Shown: positions 1-11,176 of the stretch, piece by piece | Position numbering within the stretch: the stretch's first letter is position 1 | Layout of the letters: each line of letters opens with the position of its first letter | Source of the DNA: Alnus glutinosa | Lineage: Eukaryota > Streptophyta > Magnoliopsida > Fagales > Betulaceae | Length of the DNA stretch: 64,000 nt | Assembly (NCBI RefSeq): GCF_958979055.1 | Contig: NC_084890.1 | Location: forward strand, 1,178,001-1,242,000 | Direction: 5' to 3' | Position numbers and translations under genes: made by a program | The notes under the pieces: model-generated | Told to the model about the DNA's origin: nothing | Seen by the model: the letters and a program-made list of their open reading frames with translations, nothing else | Databases searched by the model: none

Positions 1-289
1 TGATATTTTTAGTCAAAATTTGCTGAAATTTTGATGAGTTCACTACAAATGCTCTAAGGCTGCCGAAGGAAAGGAGAGGAAATCTCTTGCCAGGTGTTAG
101 GTCTAGATTCAAATTCACCAAAACGGGCCTTGGGTATATGGTTTCAAAATATGTGGGCTGGCCAATGATCGAATGTGGGCCTTATTCTCGTAGTCGATGA
201 AATGGTACAAACAAGGAGGCGGTTATCACGTGCACCCGCGCGGGGATCAAATCACGTATCTAAACTTGGGGAATGCTTGGACGACCTTT

Positions 290-600
290 GCCTCATGGTG
301 AACGGAAAGTGGGGCCGAAGAGACAGTCGAGGGTGACGGAGACGCCTGTGATATTGATGAAGTGGAGGTTCGTAGTCGAGGGAGCTAAAGTTGCTGTCGC
401 TGACGACTTTGGTGAACGGAGGGTTCCGACTTCCGATCTATCACAGGGCTTCGCCAACGCTGTGATGTCAATGTTCATCGCTCTCTCTGCAACAATGCCT
501 GTGTGCCAATAAACAAAAAGACAATAGGCTTTTGGGCCTCATCATGGGCTCAATTCGGCTTCGTAATTGACTATGGAGTGGGCTATAAACGGGCCAATCT
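290..600 (-). pseudogene. Decayed 5' fragment of the complex I small-subunit gene
   Basis: On the minus strand the promoter-proximal DNA and exon 1 of the gene at 30,641 can be followed with many changes: MNIDITALAKP for MNTDITASAKP, then a frame break, then ITGVSVT. Exon 2 is absent. A second inverted copy lies at 18,925-19,225 in the third A block. Confidence 0.65.
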
Positions 601-811
601 GATCAACCAATCAATCATAGTCAATGCGGATCGTCTCCATTTTCTTCCTGCCACTAATACATTGGGTTTTTCATTTTTGATAAATGGTTTTTAATGATTG
701 TTTTAGTCAAAATTAAGCTAGAACCCATTAAAAAAAAAATTCACAAAAACTACCTTAGTTTTTTGGATGTGCTACAATTCATCTGCAATTTTATTTTTTT
801 TGATTTGCGCA

Positions 812-855
<44 letters not shown>
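812..855. repeat. (CT)n microsatellite
   Basis: Uninterrupted CT dinucleotide tract of about 44 bp inside the first A block. The matching site in the third A block (19,656-19,674) is shorter. Confidence 0.9.
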
Positions 856-856
<1 letters not shown>

Positions 857-1339
857 ACATGAGCACAACAATTCATGCACATTGGCGGCAAGCATGACCG
901 AACAAGTTTTTTTTGGCTTAGCATGGTGGTTTTAGCTATAGGTGAGTATGGCGCATCCATATATATCTTTTGTTAATCAAAACAGTTTGAAAAAATAGTT
1001 TTAGGCAATACTATCATTGTTTTCACAATAATTAGGTCTTTTATTTTTATTTTTTTTTAGATTTTAAATAGGAATCTTCGTCAATTTACTATTTAACTAA
1101 TTAACAATGTGTCATGTGACTATCGTTTGACACGTTATGTGCTAATTACATGTGTCATATGACACAATAACTTTAAATTGGTACAAGTACATAGTTAATG
1201 TATTCTTGAAATTATTAATATATATATATTACTGAATGTATTAATGCATGTACATACAAGTATATATATATATATATATACAAAAGCTAGTAAACCTAGC
1301 ATTCTATACAGTGATTAACGTAATAATACAAGTTATTCT

Positions 1340-1772
1340 AACATTTGTTGACTAGATTGGTAAGAATTTCGACAACTGCAAATTACTGAAGATCTCGATC
1401 CTTTCTACATGCACCACTAAGAATGGGAGAGGAGGACTGGAATTGCCATTGATGAGTGGCAGGTCAACATTAGAAGTAGATTCTGAGGGAGAAGACGGTG
1501 TCATGTTAATGGTAATTCCCACATGTGAGACAAATGGTCCAGTGAACCTATCCATGATGCATCCAGATGTCCATTTTGCAGCCCAATCGGTTGCCAATAA
1601 AGTCATCCCAAGTAGAAGACAGATGAACCACTGCACCCAATTCAAATTTCCAGTCCCTATAAGGATATGTGTAGTCTCAATAAAAGCCACCTGGAGCACC
1701 AGAACAACACCCACAGCCACCCAAAACCAGGGGTTACGATGAATACCCCTAAACACATTCTTCTTCTCCGGC
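1340..1772 (-). pseudogene. C-terminal stump of the Ca2+-ATPase-like gene, copy 1
   Basis: Minus-strand reading gives the last membrane segments of the family (NPWFWVAVGVVLVLQVAF, LNWVQWFICLLLG, DWAAKWTSGCIMD) and the same Ser/Pro-rich tail as copies 2 and 3. Similarity stops near 1772, just upstream of the codons for EKKNVF, where the DNA changes to a GDP-L-fucose synthase-related fragment. Downstream DNA (about 1190-1340) also matches the 3' flank of copy 3, so this is a truncated genomic duplicate and not a retrocopy. The C-terminus extends further than in the full copies. Confidence 0.8.
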
Positions 1773-2107
1773 TTCCTTTTCTAAAGATGTCAAATTCTCC
1801 ATTTTCTTTTCCCACACTTTCTCACCGTCCAAACATTGTCTATGTTCTCGGATCTCCAAAACCCTAACGATCATCATTCTCTTGCGACAAGTCGGCGAAA
1901 ATCTTTGTCGCCGGCCACCGGGGCCTGGTCAGCTCAGCCATCGTGTAAAAGCTCCGCCACCGGGGCTTTAACAACCTGATCCTGCGCACCCACACCGAGC
2001 TCTACCCCACCTGCTAGAGTGACGTGGACGCCTTCTTCGCAGCTAAGAAACCCCGGTTTGTGATCCTCACCACGGCCAAGGTCGGTGGCATCCGCACCAA
2101 CAATTTT
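1772..2107 (+). pseudogene. GDP-L-fucose synthase (GER-type) pseudogene fragment
   Basis: After about 95 bp of probable 5' UTR, the plus strand reads SAKIFVAGHRGLV.SAIV..KLR, then a decayed THTEL segment, SDVDAFFA, FVILTTAKVGGI. This is the N-terminal Rossmann segment of GDP-4-keto-6-deoxymannose epimerase-reductase, which makes GDP-L-fucose. There are two in-frame stops (after SAIV and before SDV), the glycine motif is changed (GLVSS), and the start region is frameshifted. It ends after about 85 codons. The 5' boundary is the breakpoint with the ATPase-like stump. Confidence 0.85.
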
Positions 2108-2550
2108 TGTTAACTATTACTCCATTTGTTTCGACATAAAATATTTTCTGTTGAAAAATACTTCCACTAAAATCATTTTAAAAAAAATTATTTGAGTTGA
2201 AAACATTTTTTGGCATTTGGCTTGTATGAAAAATTAATGACGAAAGTGGCGACAGCTACCACCACTGCAAGTGTCAGGTGACCTTTAGCGCCAGCGAACA
2301 ACGACTTTTGGCAAACTCGGGTGGTGGTTGCCGACGACGACAGAGAATAAAATGCGAGAGAAGAGCATTAGCCAAATCTAAAGGGTTGAAAAAATTATAG
2401 TACATAAGCCAAATCCTAAAAAAAATAATTAGGAGCATAATTAGCACAAAGTTCAAAGGTCTAATATGCAAGTTAATACAATTGTTTTTGCTGATTTGAA
2501 TTAATGAAATTTCAAAATAAGAGTATTATTGTAATTTGTAATAAGGATAA
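2108..2550. other. Spacer without recognised gene
   Basis: AT-rich non-coding DNA between the fucose synthase fragment and the long-TIR element. I see no ORF or repeat I can name. Confidence 0.4.
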
Positions 2551-3064
2551 ATTTTGGAGAAAAACTTCACTTAACCCTATTAAACTTTCATCACATTTGT
2601 AATTACTCTCATAAACTTAAAAAACTCTCAATTTAGTGTATCTATCTTTCAGTTTCTTTTTTTAATTTCTTCCATCAGTTAAGATTTTCTGTTAAATCTT
2701 AATAGATATGTGTCAAATTTCTCAAAATACATTTCTTTATTAGGGAAAAAAAAAAATTGCAAGTTGAAAAATCGTGACCCCTTGTGTGTGTTAACAATCA
2801 ACCTTAAAAATAAACCAACACAAGGATTTAGGTGTTGATTAGGATTTAATAAAATTTACAAAAATACTCATGCTTGAATTTTTTTTTTTAAAAAAAAAAA
2901 AACAAACAATGGTACTTTGAGAATTTTGACATGATTTAACGGAAAATCCTAACGGATCAATAAAATTGAAAAAAATGATATATTAAATTGAGAGTTTCTA
3001 AAATTTATGGAGTGATTTCAAAAGCGATGACCGGAGTTCAGTCATGAAGTTTTCCCATAAATTT
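2551..3064. mobile_element. Long-TIR non-autonomous DNA transposon
   Basis: The ends are inverted and alike: AAACTTCA..CTCTCAATTTA on the left, and the same order on the complementary strand from 3064 inward, over roughly 200 bp including a TTAAGATTTTCTGTTAAATC-like segment. Total about 514 bp with no coding capacity. No target duplication could be fixed. Confidence 0.65.
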
Positions 3065-3458
3065 TTCTTTCCAACAGGGTTTAGGGTTTTCAATTTAATC
3101 TACTGAATTAACATATGTTACAATATGTATCAAAATCACATATGATTCTAACTTGCAAAATTTAATAAATTAACCTGCTCGCCATCTTCCCGGACGTTTC
3201 CTCAAAATTCTCGTAGGAATTATCTATTTGTTTGATCAAAGTTCTCGTAGAGTCGTACTAGTGCAAATACAAATGGCTTGAAGCCGCTTCGGATTTCCGA
3301 TCTTGACAGTTCCTTTTTTTTATTATTAATTATTATTATTATTATTTCTCTTCTGAACAAAGTTTGTTCTAGGGGTTTCCTCGAAGCATCGATCTATGCA
3401 ATACAAATAATGGATAAAGTTCTTGTAGGAGTTATTTTTCTTTCCTTTCTCTTTTGAC
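3065..3458. repeat. Pre-A repeat segment
   Basis: The part 3325-3452 (after an ATT tract) is similar to 17,600-17,760, sharing GAACAAAGTTTGTTCTAGGG and AATAATGGATAAAGTTCTT. No gene is seen. Confidence 0.6.
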
Positions 3459-5110
3459 AATAGGCTTCTGGGCCTCATCATGGGCTCAGTTCGGCTTCGT
3501 AATTGACTATGAAGTGGGCTATAAACGGGCCAATCCAACCAACCAATCAATCAAAACAGTCAATGCGGATTGTCTCCATTTTCATCCTGCCACTAATACA
3601 TTGGGGTTTCGATATATAGTTTTTAATCATTTTTTTAGTCAAAATTTAGCTACAACCCATAAAATAATAAATAAATTGGCAAGAACTACCTTAGTTTTTT
3701 TGGATGTGCTACAATTCCCCTCTATTTTTTTTTTTTTTGGATTTGCGCAAATCATCTCTCTCTTCAAGCGCAATGGCTACGAACATGACAGAACAAGTGT
3801 TTTTAAGTTTTTTTGCCTTTGCATGGTCGTTCAAGCTATCGGTGAGTATGGCGCATCCATATATATCATTTGATACTTGTGTGACACGTCCATCGTTTTG
3901 ATAGTTAGCAGTGTTATCATACAAAGCAGGGGGCCAATAAGGCAACTCATAAGTTGGCAAAGGAGGGTGTCATACACGGTAGTGATCGAGTTTCGTTTAA
4001 CGTTATCCCTGATTTTCTTTTTTTGTTCTAAACTCAGAGCAACAGTCCCTGGTTATTTAGGGCTTTTTGGGCTCTAGTTGTAAGCTTGGTTATGCAATGA
4101 AATATCGGTGATATTTTCTTTTAAAAAAAAAAAAGAAAAATAATCGAAATGGTTTGGAAAAATAGTTTTAGGCAATACAATCATTGTTTTCGCAATAATT
4201 AGGTCTTTAATATTTTTTTAAAAAAAATTAAATTGGTATCTTTGTCAATTTACTATTTAACTAATTAAAATGTGTCATGTGACTATCGTTTAACACGTTA
4301 TGTGCTAACTACATGTGCCACATGACACAGTAACTTTAAATTATTAGATTATTATAGATGAAAAATTTTATTTATAACTTTTTTTTAATTTATAGTATAT
4401 TTGTAGTTTAAAACATATAATTGTATTATGTGACACATACAGTTGGCACATGACAAGTTAAATGAGTAATATGATCATCTCTGTTTCAAATGAAATGGAT
4501 AGCATCTATTTCATTATCAAAATTTAAAATTAGTACATCTACTAATATATATAATTTCCCATTACTTAAATTTTTAAAAGGTGTATTAATATTGGCTTTA
4601 TATACATAGTTAAATGCATTAACGTTAAATCATGATCATATAATGAATACTTTGACATGATATATTGTTAATTAATTAGATACTAAGATGACACAGTGAC
4701 TTATTTAAATTCTTTTTTTTTTTTTGAATAAACTTAATTAAATTAGGAGAAAAAAAAATTGAGAACTTAATTTTTGAAATTAAAAACATAAAAATTAAAT
4801 TAAAATTGCACGAAAATTAAAAGGAGTACATTTGTTTTCGTAACATGAACAGACACGGTTGACTGGGTTGACTGACTTGGTGCATCAATCGAAGTCAATG
4901 CTCTGCTAACAAGCGAGCGAGAGATCGAGAGAACTCGATCGTGAAGGAAGGGGGGCAGGATCGCCGATAAAACCGTTCGACCTTTACCCAATGGCCAGTG
5001 TGCCAGACAAACGGTCATTCTGGGATCACCAACCATCAGGTAATGCCATTTGTATGCTCTGCTTCGCTTTGATCCATTAATGCTGATGACTGGAACATGA
5101 ACCATGCAAG
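3459..5110. repeat. A block, second copy
   Basis: Similar to 19,145-20,830 over its length, and to 525-1180 in its first part. It starts inside the promoter-like part of the complex I fragment, so the pseudo-exon is absent here. Its right end (about 4970-5085) carries a decayed version of the orphan exon at 20,643, with the ATG changed to ATA. Confidence 0.7.
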
Positions 5111-5143
5111 CTTTTATAAATCAAACACAACAAAACATATACA

Positions 5144-5424
5144 TCTTTGCCGTTGCTGGAATATTGACACTAGTTTGCTGATGTAATTGTGGTTTTCTGT
5201 CTTGTTTGACAGCTTTGGTTTGTTTGTTGTTTGGGTTTCCAGCTTTTCTTGCTGGTTTGTTTGTGGTGGTTTAGAGCTTGTTTTGCTCTTAGCTTGTGTT
5301 CTGTTTCTGGTGGATTTTGCCATTTTGGTGTTTGTACATGAACATTTGATTTTGTTTTCAATATAGTTTCACTTATTCATATATATATATAAAATAAAAT
5401 AAAATAAAAACAACAACAACAATA
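5144..5424 (+). mobile_element. LINE 3'-end insertion with 17-bp target duplication
   Basis: A 281-bp insert between two copies of ACAACAAAACATATACA (5127-5143 and 5425-5441). It ends in an A-rich tail (TAAAATAAAATAAAA). Its T/G-rich body and the CACTTATTCAT before the tail resemble the 3' end of the LINE at 10,044-10,725, so it is probably a related 5'-truncated copy. Confidence 0.8.
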
Positions 5425-5575
5425 ACAACAAAACATATACACTCCATTAAAAAACTGGATCAAGACCTCTAGATTTTGCATATTCCTATTTAGAAAATAC
5501 GAATCAAACAAGCTTTTGTAAACAGACAAAAGAAAACACGAACCAACTAATTTCTATTTAGATTCTGCGTATTTC

Positions 5576-5775
5576 TGTTGAAGTTCATTGAGTTTTGCTC
5601 TTCTATAAAAGTCACCTTAAGGGAAGATGTTCACTCAAGGCTTATAAAGCCCACGACCTAGGCATACTTTGGCAATGTGGGACTTTTAACAGGCTCCCTC
5701 ACGTGTGGCACTATTGTCTAAACAATTGTTGAACAGGAGAGAATGCCCAACATTGTTTAAAAGTCATGCATGTGG
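5576..5775 (-). mobile_element. Truncated TRIM retrotransposon
   Basis: The reverse complement shows the LTR of the TRIM at 32,326 (TGTTAAAAGTCCCACATTGC at 5691 running down to about 5576), preceded by the purine tract and internal sequence. The second LTR is not recognisable. Downstream DNA to about 6220 is AT-rich with nothing I can name. Confidence 0.7.
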
Positions 5776-6221
5776 AGCATATGAGACTCATTGATTCATT
5801 TGTACTTAGTTCTTTCTAAATTAGTCTATAGATATTAAGTTATTGTTAATAAAGTTTTGTGCACATTTATTATATTATCCATGGAGATAAAATTAAAGTT
5901 AGACTCAAATAACTAATGGGAAGTTTATTCATAAAGTTTAATAGCCCGTATATATAGTACTCATTTAGGGAATATTTTATATGTAATACATGGAAGGGGC
6001 GACTAATTATATAAAGTTTTACAGCCATGATTCATGTATAATATTCCTTGTGTAAGTGAGAGAATTTTATGAATGGTTGAAATAAATAAAATAATGATCA
6101 AATTGAAGAACCGATTATCATAAGGATATGTGTCATAAGGGTCAAGTGGAAAAATGTAAGAAATTACATAAATGTCCCTTTGACACATTTAATTTGTTGT
6201 AACGGTAAAGGTTAAATAATT

Positions 6222-6540
6222 ATTTTTTTTTAGAAAGAATGAGTAAAACTATATATTGACAAAAGGAATCAACCGTACGACAAAAGACTTACAACCCAAG
6301 CAACAGAAAACAGAACAACTAGAAAAAACCCTCTAGGAATATCCACGCTACACTCATGAAACTAAACCAGAAACACCCAAAAAAAAGCCCTGCCCACAAT
6401 GGATCAACTAACAACTCAAAATACAAGCATCAATATTCCATTTGTGACAAAGAATAGCATTCCCCATAATTTTTGGGAATTTGCCATTTCCGGAAACTCT
6501 ACACCGAACTGCCCAAAAAATTTGCTTCAAAATGGTAATT
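6222..6540 (-). mobile_element. LINE 3'-end fragment
   Basis: Begins with a poly(T) run, so the tail faces left, and is flanked by short direct repeats of TAATTATTT near 6215 and 6537. The CA-rich body has no intact frame. Confidence 0.5.
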
Positions 6541-7266
6541 ATTTAATATAAGGATTTAATATGATTTATTCCACATTACATTACATGATAAAAACGGTTG
6601 TTTTATTAATATTTCTTATTTATTTTCCTTGATGGGAGGAAAATTCATCAACTAACCAATTAATGACGAGGCCAGGGTCCTTGGTCTACCTATATAAGGA
6701 GCTCCATGCATTCATCTTTTGGCACACTTATAAGCATATGCCAAAAGACCTCTATGAAATCTTTGTTTTTTTCTAGAATTCTTGTTGTTGCATAAATTTA
6801 TTATCGTTTTGCTTTAACAAAGATGGCTTGAGGTATTTTTAATTCCGTTATTTATTTATTCCATTAGCATTTTATTTAAGTAATATTATGCTTACACGAC
6901 AAGCATTGGATTTCAAGCTTGTACCTAGCAAATCAGCAATAAACCACCGAACAACATCTTCCCCAGTCCACAAGCAGATTCTTAACGGTCCAAACAAGTA
7001 TTCATTAATGCACGCCAAATCTCCTACTAAAGCTGCAATTAAAGAAAACATGCACCTTACTTTCTTGGCAGCCATAACAAAACAAAAAAACACTAGAACC
7101 AGCAAAACCCCACAAGCACATCTTTTTCCTAGTGGCTAGAGTATCCCTAAGAGCCAATCAGAGAATGAAAAAATGCCTAGGAATGGCTAAGAAAAACCAC
7201 ACAAATTGCTAGGAATTTTGACGACTACAAATTACTGAAGATCCCCGATCCTTTCTACATGCCCCA
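6541..7266. other. 3' flank of ATPase-like copy 2
   Basis: AT-rich DNA. About 7206-7266 is homologous to the 3' flank of copy 1 (1370-1430). A 77-codon minus-strand frame at 6872-7105 has hydrophobic stretches but resembles no family I know. Confidence 0.4.
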
Positions 7267-10200
7267 CTAAGATGGGAGAGGAGGACTGGAATTGCCATTG
7301 ATGAGTGGCAGGTCAACATTACAAGTAGATTCTGAGGGAGAAGACGGTGCCACATGTGAGACAAATGGTCCAGTGAACCAATCCATGATGCATCCAGATG
7401 TCCATTTTGTAGCCCAATCGGTTGCCAAAAAAGTCATCCCAATTAGAAGACAGACGAACCACTGCACCCAATTCAAATTTCCATTCCCTATAAGGATATG
7501 TGCAGTCTCAATATAAGCCACCTGGAGCACCAGAATAACACCCACAGCCACCCAAAACCAAGGGTTACGATGAATACCCCTAAACACATTCTTCTTCTCC
7601 GGCTCCCTTTCGTTGACTATGTTAAATACTTGGCAGAGAACGAAACTGTTAAAGATAATGGATTCACTAACCTTCTTGCTGATGCCCATGATAGCCTGCC
7701 CTTTAAATTGGAAGAGCACTAAGATGGCAGTCTGATATAGAGCTTGACTGGCAAGGTTTCTCCACATAGCCTTGGTGATCAGCGGTTCGGTTTGTCTCAG
7801 TGGCGGCTTGTCCATCAGTTTCTCTGTCGGTGGCTCTCTCATTAATGCAAGACCACCTAGAAAGGTCAAAACCCAGATAGCCCATTGCATTTGGATTAAC
7901 GAAATTGGAGAATATCCAAAAGATAAGGTTGTGATGGCAGGTATCAACAGCCCTGCAATGGTCATGGCGAGCTCAAATTGGATATACTTGCGAATATTTT
8001 CATAGGTACATCTCCCGCACTTTATAATGGTGACCAATTGCAATAAACTGAAATTACCATCCTTGATGATGATCATGTCAGAAGTTTCTCTGGCCATTTC
8101 ACTGCTATCACTCTCTATCACAAGCCCCACGTCAGCTTCTTTCAGTGCTGGAATCTCGTTTGTTTTGCCTCCAACCATTGCTACTCTCTTGCTTTTTTCC
8201 TTCAAACACTGCACCAGAAGGAGTTTATCAGATGGAGAGCAGCTTTCCATCACGGTGAGATCATCTACTTTACTCATCCTCTCTTCGTCGCTGTAATTTC
8301 GAAAGTTTTCACCTTCAAGCACCAATCCATTTGAATCGAGAGCTTTGGATTCCAACCATGACACTTTATCATCTGAATTCTCTGAAACCAGTATGATGTT
8401 AACTCCAGCATTTTTCAAACCTTCTCTTGCTTTGCTTTTCTCTGTCCAGTCCGTGCCAAATAGTACTGCGCGTCGGTTTAGTGTTAGCCAAGCATCTTTG
8501 TCAATGCAGATAGTTGAGACCGAACCCATGGTGAGCCAAGCCAAAGGTTTTTGCGCCAAGGCCTTGTCAGACAGCATCTTCTTCCGCCAATAGTCAATGG
8601 AGCGCGAGATTACAAAAGGTATTCCTCCCTTTACTCCAAGCAGCGACATAGTAAGTGTGGCGATTAAGGTACAGAACTTCCCATTTGACTTCATGAAAAT
8701 TCCGCTGATCGCATCCATTATTGGAGTTGGTTTCCCCTTGAGCTGCGGGAGCTTAGATTTAACATCTTCATCTCCAAGCTTCAAACGGAGAAACAATACT
8801 AGAAGGATGAGGATAGGGATTAGAAGGCCAATAATATGCAATACAGTATTCACTTTGTCAAGTTCCGCTGGTAATGGGGTCATGCCGGGGGCTCGGGTAA
8901 CCTGACTCATCAACTGACCCAATGTTGGATCCGTGCCCACTGATGTAACCAGCATGCCACCAGATCCACCAGTCACCTTTGCACCATCGAAAAGAAACGG
9001 CTTATTAGCATCAATGGTGGAACAATGACCCAGTTCCAGTTCTAAGGATTCACCTTTGCACCTTTGGACCGGAGGCTCCCTCTCGAGGGGCACTATGTGA
9101 TCACCTGCGACTAAAATATCAGAGCTTGACACTTCCTTTTCGTCTCCCCCTCTCTTGACTACAACTTTTCGAGGCGTTTCCGATGGGTTTTGTTTTCCTG
9201 ACATATTCTGCAAAAGGTGGAGCTCTAAGTAGTTTTGAACCACAATCACGATGATAACAGCAATTGTGATGACCCCGTAGAGAAAACCATCAGTCATGCC
9301 GTTGAAACCAAAGAACAGTGACAGCCCTGCAGCCAGGACTAGAAGCCAAACGGTGTAATCATTGATAGCTTTTAGGAGACGTGTAAAGAAGCCCGGTTCA
9401 GGACTCTCTGTTAGGGATAGTACAGTGCTGGCTTGCTCATCGCTAGGGAGTCCGTTCTCTAAATCAGTACCCAAAGACTCCACAATTCCTTGGAAGACGC
9501 CTCCAAAATTCTGTAAAGAATTCTCCGCTACAATCCTGGCGCTGGCAGCGTGGGCTTGTTGGAGTTTTGCATCATCCGAATGGACCGAATCCATATTTAT
9601 GGAAACATGAGGTAATGCTGAAGGGATTTCCATTTCCATGATTGGCAGTACTGTTTCTGGGTCGTTCTGAAATATAAAAAAGAAAACTGATAAGAAATGG
9701 GGTTCAAATCCTGAAAGAGAGGCTCGATGCGTCTATAAATCCTTCTTTTACTTCTCGAATGCAATCTGTTTAATTTCTCACAGTTCTTAATTATGATTTT
9801 TATTTTTTCTTTCTAATGAAAAGAACTGTTAGCTTCAGACGCAAGTTATTGCATAGGAAACATCACATTAAATGCTTCAATGAGCAAACACAACCAACCC
9901 CAGGTTACCGGCCTCTAAAAGGAAACTATGTATTCAAAACCAGTAATTCCTGATCAGAACCGGCCGGCAAAACTGACCAGGTTTAGAACGACCAACCAAA
10001 CTGTAAGTGTAACCTGAAGACCAACCAAAGTTGCACTATCATGTTGTCTGGTGTCCTTATGTTATACCGAAAGAAGCCTTTATCTTGTGGTTGGCCGTGC
10101 AGAATCGTTTAACCACTGGTGATCGTCTCTTAGTGTGGGGTTTTCAAAGATGTAATAATTTAATGCAAAGAGTTTAAATGTTGTTTTGTTAGTACAGTTT

Positions 10201-11150
10201 GGAGGACATGTATGCAAAGATGTAATAATCTGGCTCCTTCCCTTGATTGGCAGAGAGTGCTAAATGAAGGTTGCAGGACTTGGAAGAAGAAGACTATGAT
10301 AGGAGTGCTTTGTAGACTGGTTTTGAGTGCTGTTGTTTATAACATTTGGAGAGCCAGGAATGCCATTAAATTTCAAGGTCTTCCTAAAACTGAGGAGCAG
10401 ATTCTTAAGCAGATCTTTTGGGAAATCATATCCCGAATTTTTGGGAAAGGAAAGTTCAAGAAGACTAGTGAAAACGTGAACATGTGTCAGCTTTGGAATT
10501 TAGATGTTTCTTGACTAATTCCAGCTAGTTTGGTTTTGGTTGTTTGTTTTGCAGCAGTTCTATCTGCTTGCTTTGTTGTTCTGTTGGTTTTTGTTGAAGA
10601 TTTTTGCTTTGTAACCGTGGTTCTTAGTTGCTTTGTTGCTCTGTTGGTTTTGTTGAAACATTTGTTTTGTAACCTTGGTTCTTTGTTGTTAATAATATTG
10701 ATCACTTATTCATGAAAAAAAAAAATTGCACTATCATGCAACGCACACACAAATCCAAGGGAGACAAATACGATAGAAAACTTACTGCTCCTGTTTCATC
10801 CAAGTTGGAGGAAGTGGATGATGAGTCTGTGTCAAAATCAAGAGAACCCTCCTCATCAGCTTTATCTGCCATGGATATGAGATTAGACTCGAGGTCCCCA
10901 TCCTGGACGGAGCTCGTGGTTGACATGTGGGCTAGCTACAGGAGTACTTCTGCAGATACAGTATATATCAATACCAAGTAAATCAATCGATCAGTAACCA
11001 AAAAAAAAAAAAAAGAACAGTGTGGTAGAAGGAGAGAAAAATAGAATGAGTTGAAGAATGTAAAGAGAAGTTGATTCAAATAAGGAAATGCAGATAGAAA
11101 GGAATTACCTGGAGATTGAGAATCAATGAATCTCTCTTTCTGATCTTTGC
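7267..11150 (-). CDS. Degenerate P-type Ca2+-ATPase-like protein (ACA-like pseudo-pump), copy 2
   Basis: Spliced minus-strand model: leader exon about 11,150-11,109, exon 10,949-10,786 (ATG at 10,926, 47 codons, phase 0), final exon 9666-7267; 846 aa in total. Membrane segments and order match plant autoinhibited Ca2+-ATPases (ACA): two N-terminal helices near residues 150-190, two in the middle, and a C-terminal hydrophobic block with NPWFWVAVGVI and LNWVQWF. The P-domain tail (SPSDKLLLVQCLKEK, PALKEADVGL) is also clear. Known ACAs are about 1,000 aa. Here the nucleotide-binding domain is missing: the phosphorylation segment, CIDKDAWLTLN in place of CTDKTGTLT (Asp near residue 436), runs almost directly into the late P-domain. 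PEGLP reads KGGIP, TGDGTND reads VGGKTNE, and the A-domain TGES loop is gone. Transport is therefore unlikely (inference). The frame is open throughout. A LINE end sits in the second intron. Confidence 0.8.
9670..10030. other. Intron of ATPase-like copy 2, part without insertion
   Basis: Intron 2 runs from donor GTAAG at 10,785 to acceptor CAG at 9667 on the minus strand. Without the LINE it is closely similar to the 24,359-24,799 intron of copy 3. Confidence 0.7.
10044..10725 (+). mobile_element. 5'-truncated LINE (non-LTR retrotransposon) 3' end
   Basis: A 682-bp insert flanked by a 13-bp target duplication, TTGCACTATCATG, at 10,031-10,043 and 10,726-10,738; it ends in a poly(A) tail. The open frame 10,212-10,514 and the bases before it encode the end of a reverse-transcriptase zinc-binding region (AFILWLAVQNRL, VVYNIWRARNAIKFQG), typical of plant LINEs. 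It lies antisense in the second intron of ATPase-like copy 2. Copy 3 has the single uninterrupted target at 24,747-24,759, so the insertion postdates the duplication. Confidence 0.9.
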
Positions 11151-11176
11151 TCTTCTGGCAATGGCCTATATATAAT
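10926..11176 (-). promoter_or_regulatory. Promoter and 5' leader of ATPase-like copy 2
   Basis: A TATATAT box lies near 11,167-11,175 in minus-strand orientation, about 30 bp upstream of the probable transcript start near 11,140. The leader has a short intron: donor CAG/GTAATT at 11,108 and acceptor TGCAG at 10,950. The acceptor is followed 23 nt later by the ATG at 10,926. Copy 3 keeps the same donor (25,106) and acceptor (24,961), while its TATA region has changed to TTAAATA near 25,150. Conserved leader splicing supports this start. Confidence 0.5.

Larger units (their letters stand above)
52..1180. repeat. A block, first copy
   Basis: Long stretch similar to 18,660-19,990 and, from about 525 on, also to 3459-4330. 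It contains an inverted, decayed copy of the complex I gene 5' region (290-600), a CT microsatellite and AT-rich spacer. No convincing gene is visible; the short open frames here are not supported by family resemblance. Confidence 0.7.

Noticed and set aside
6872..7105. 77-codon hydrophobic minus-strand frame
   Set aside because: No family resemblance, no splice context, and it is not conserved beside the other ATPase-like copies.
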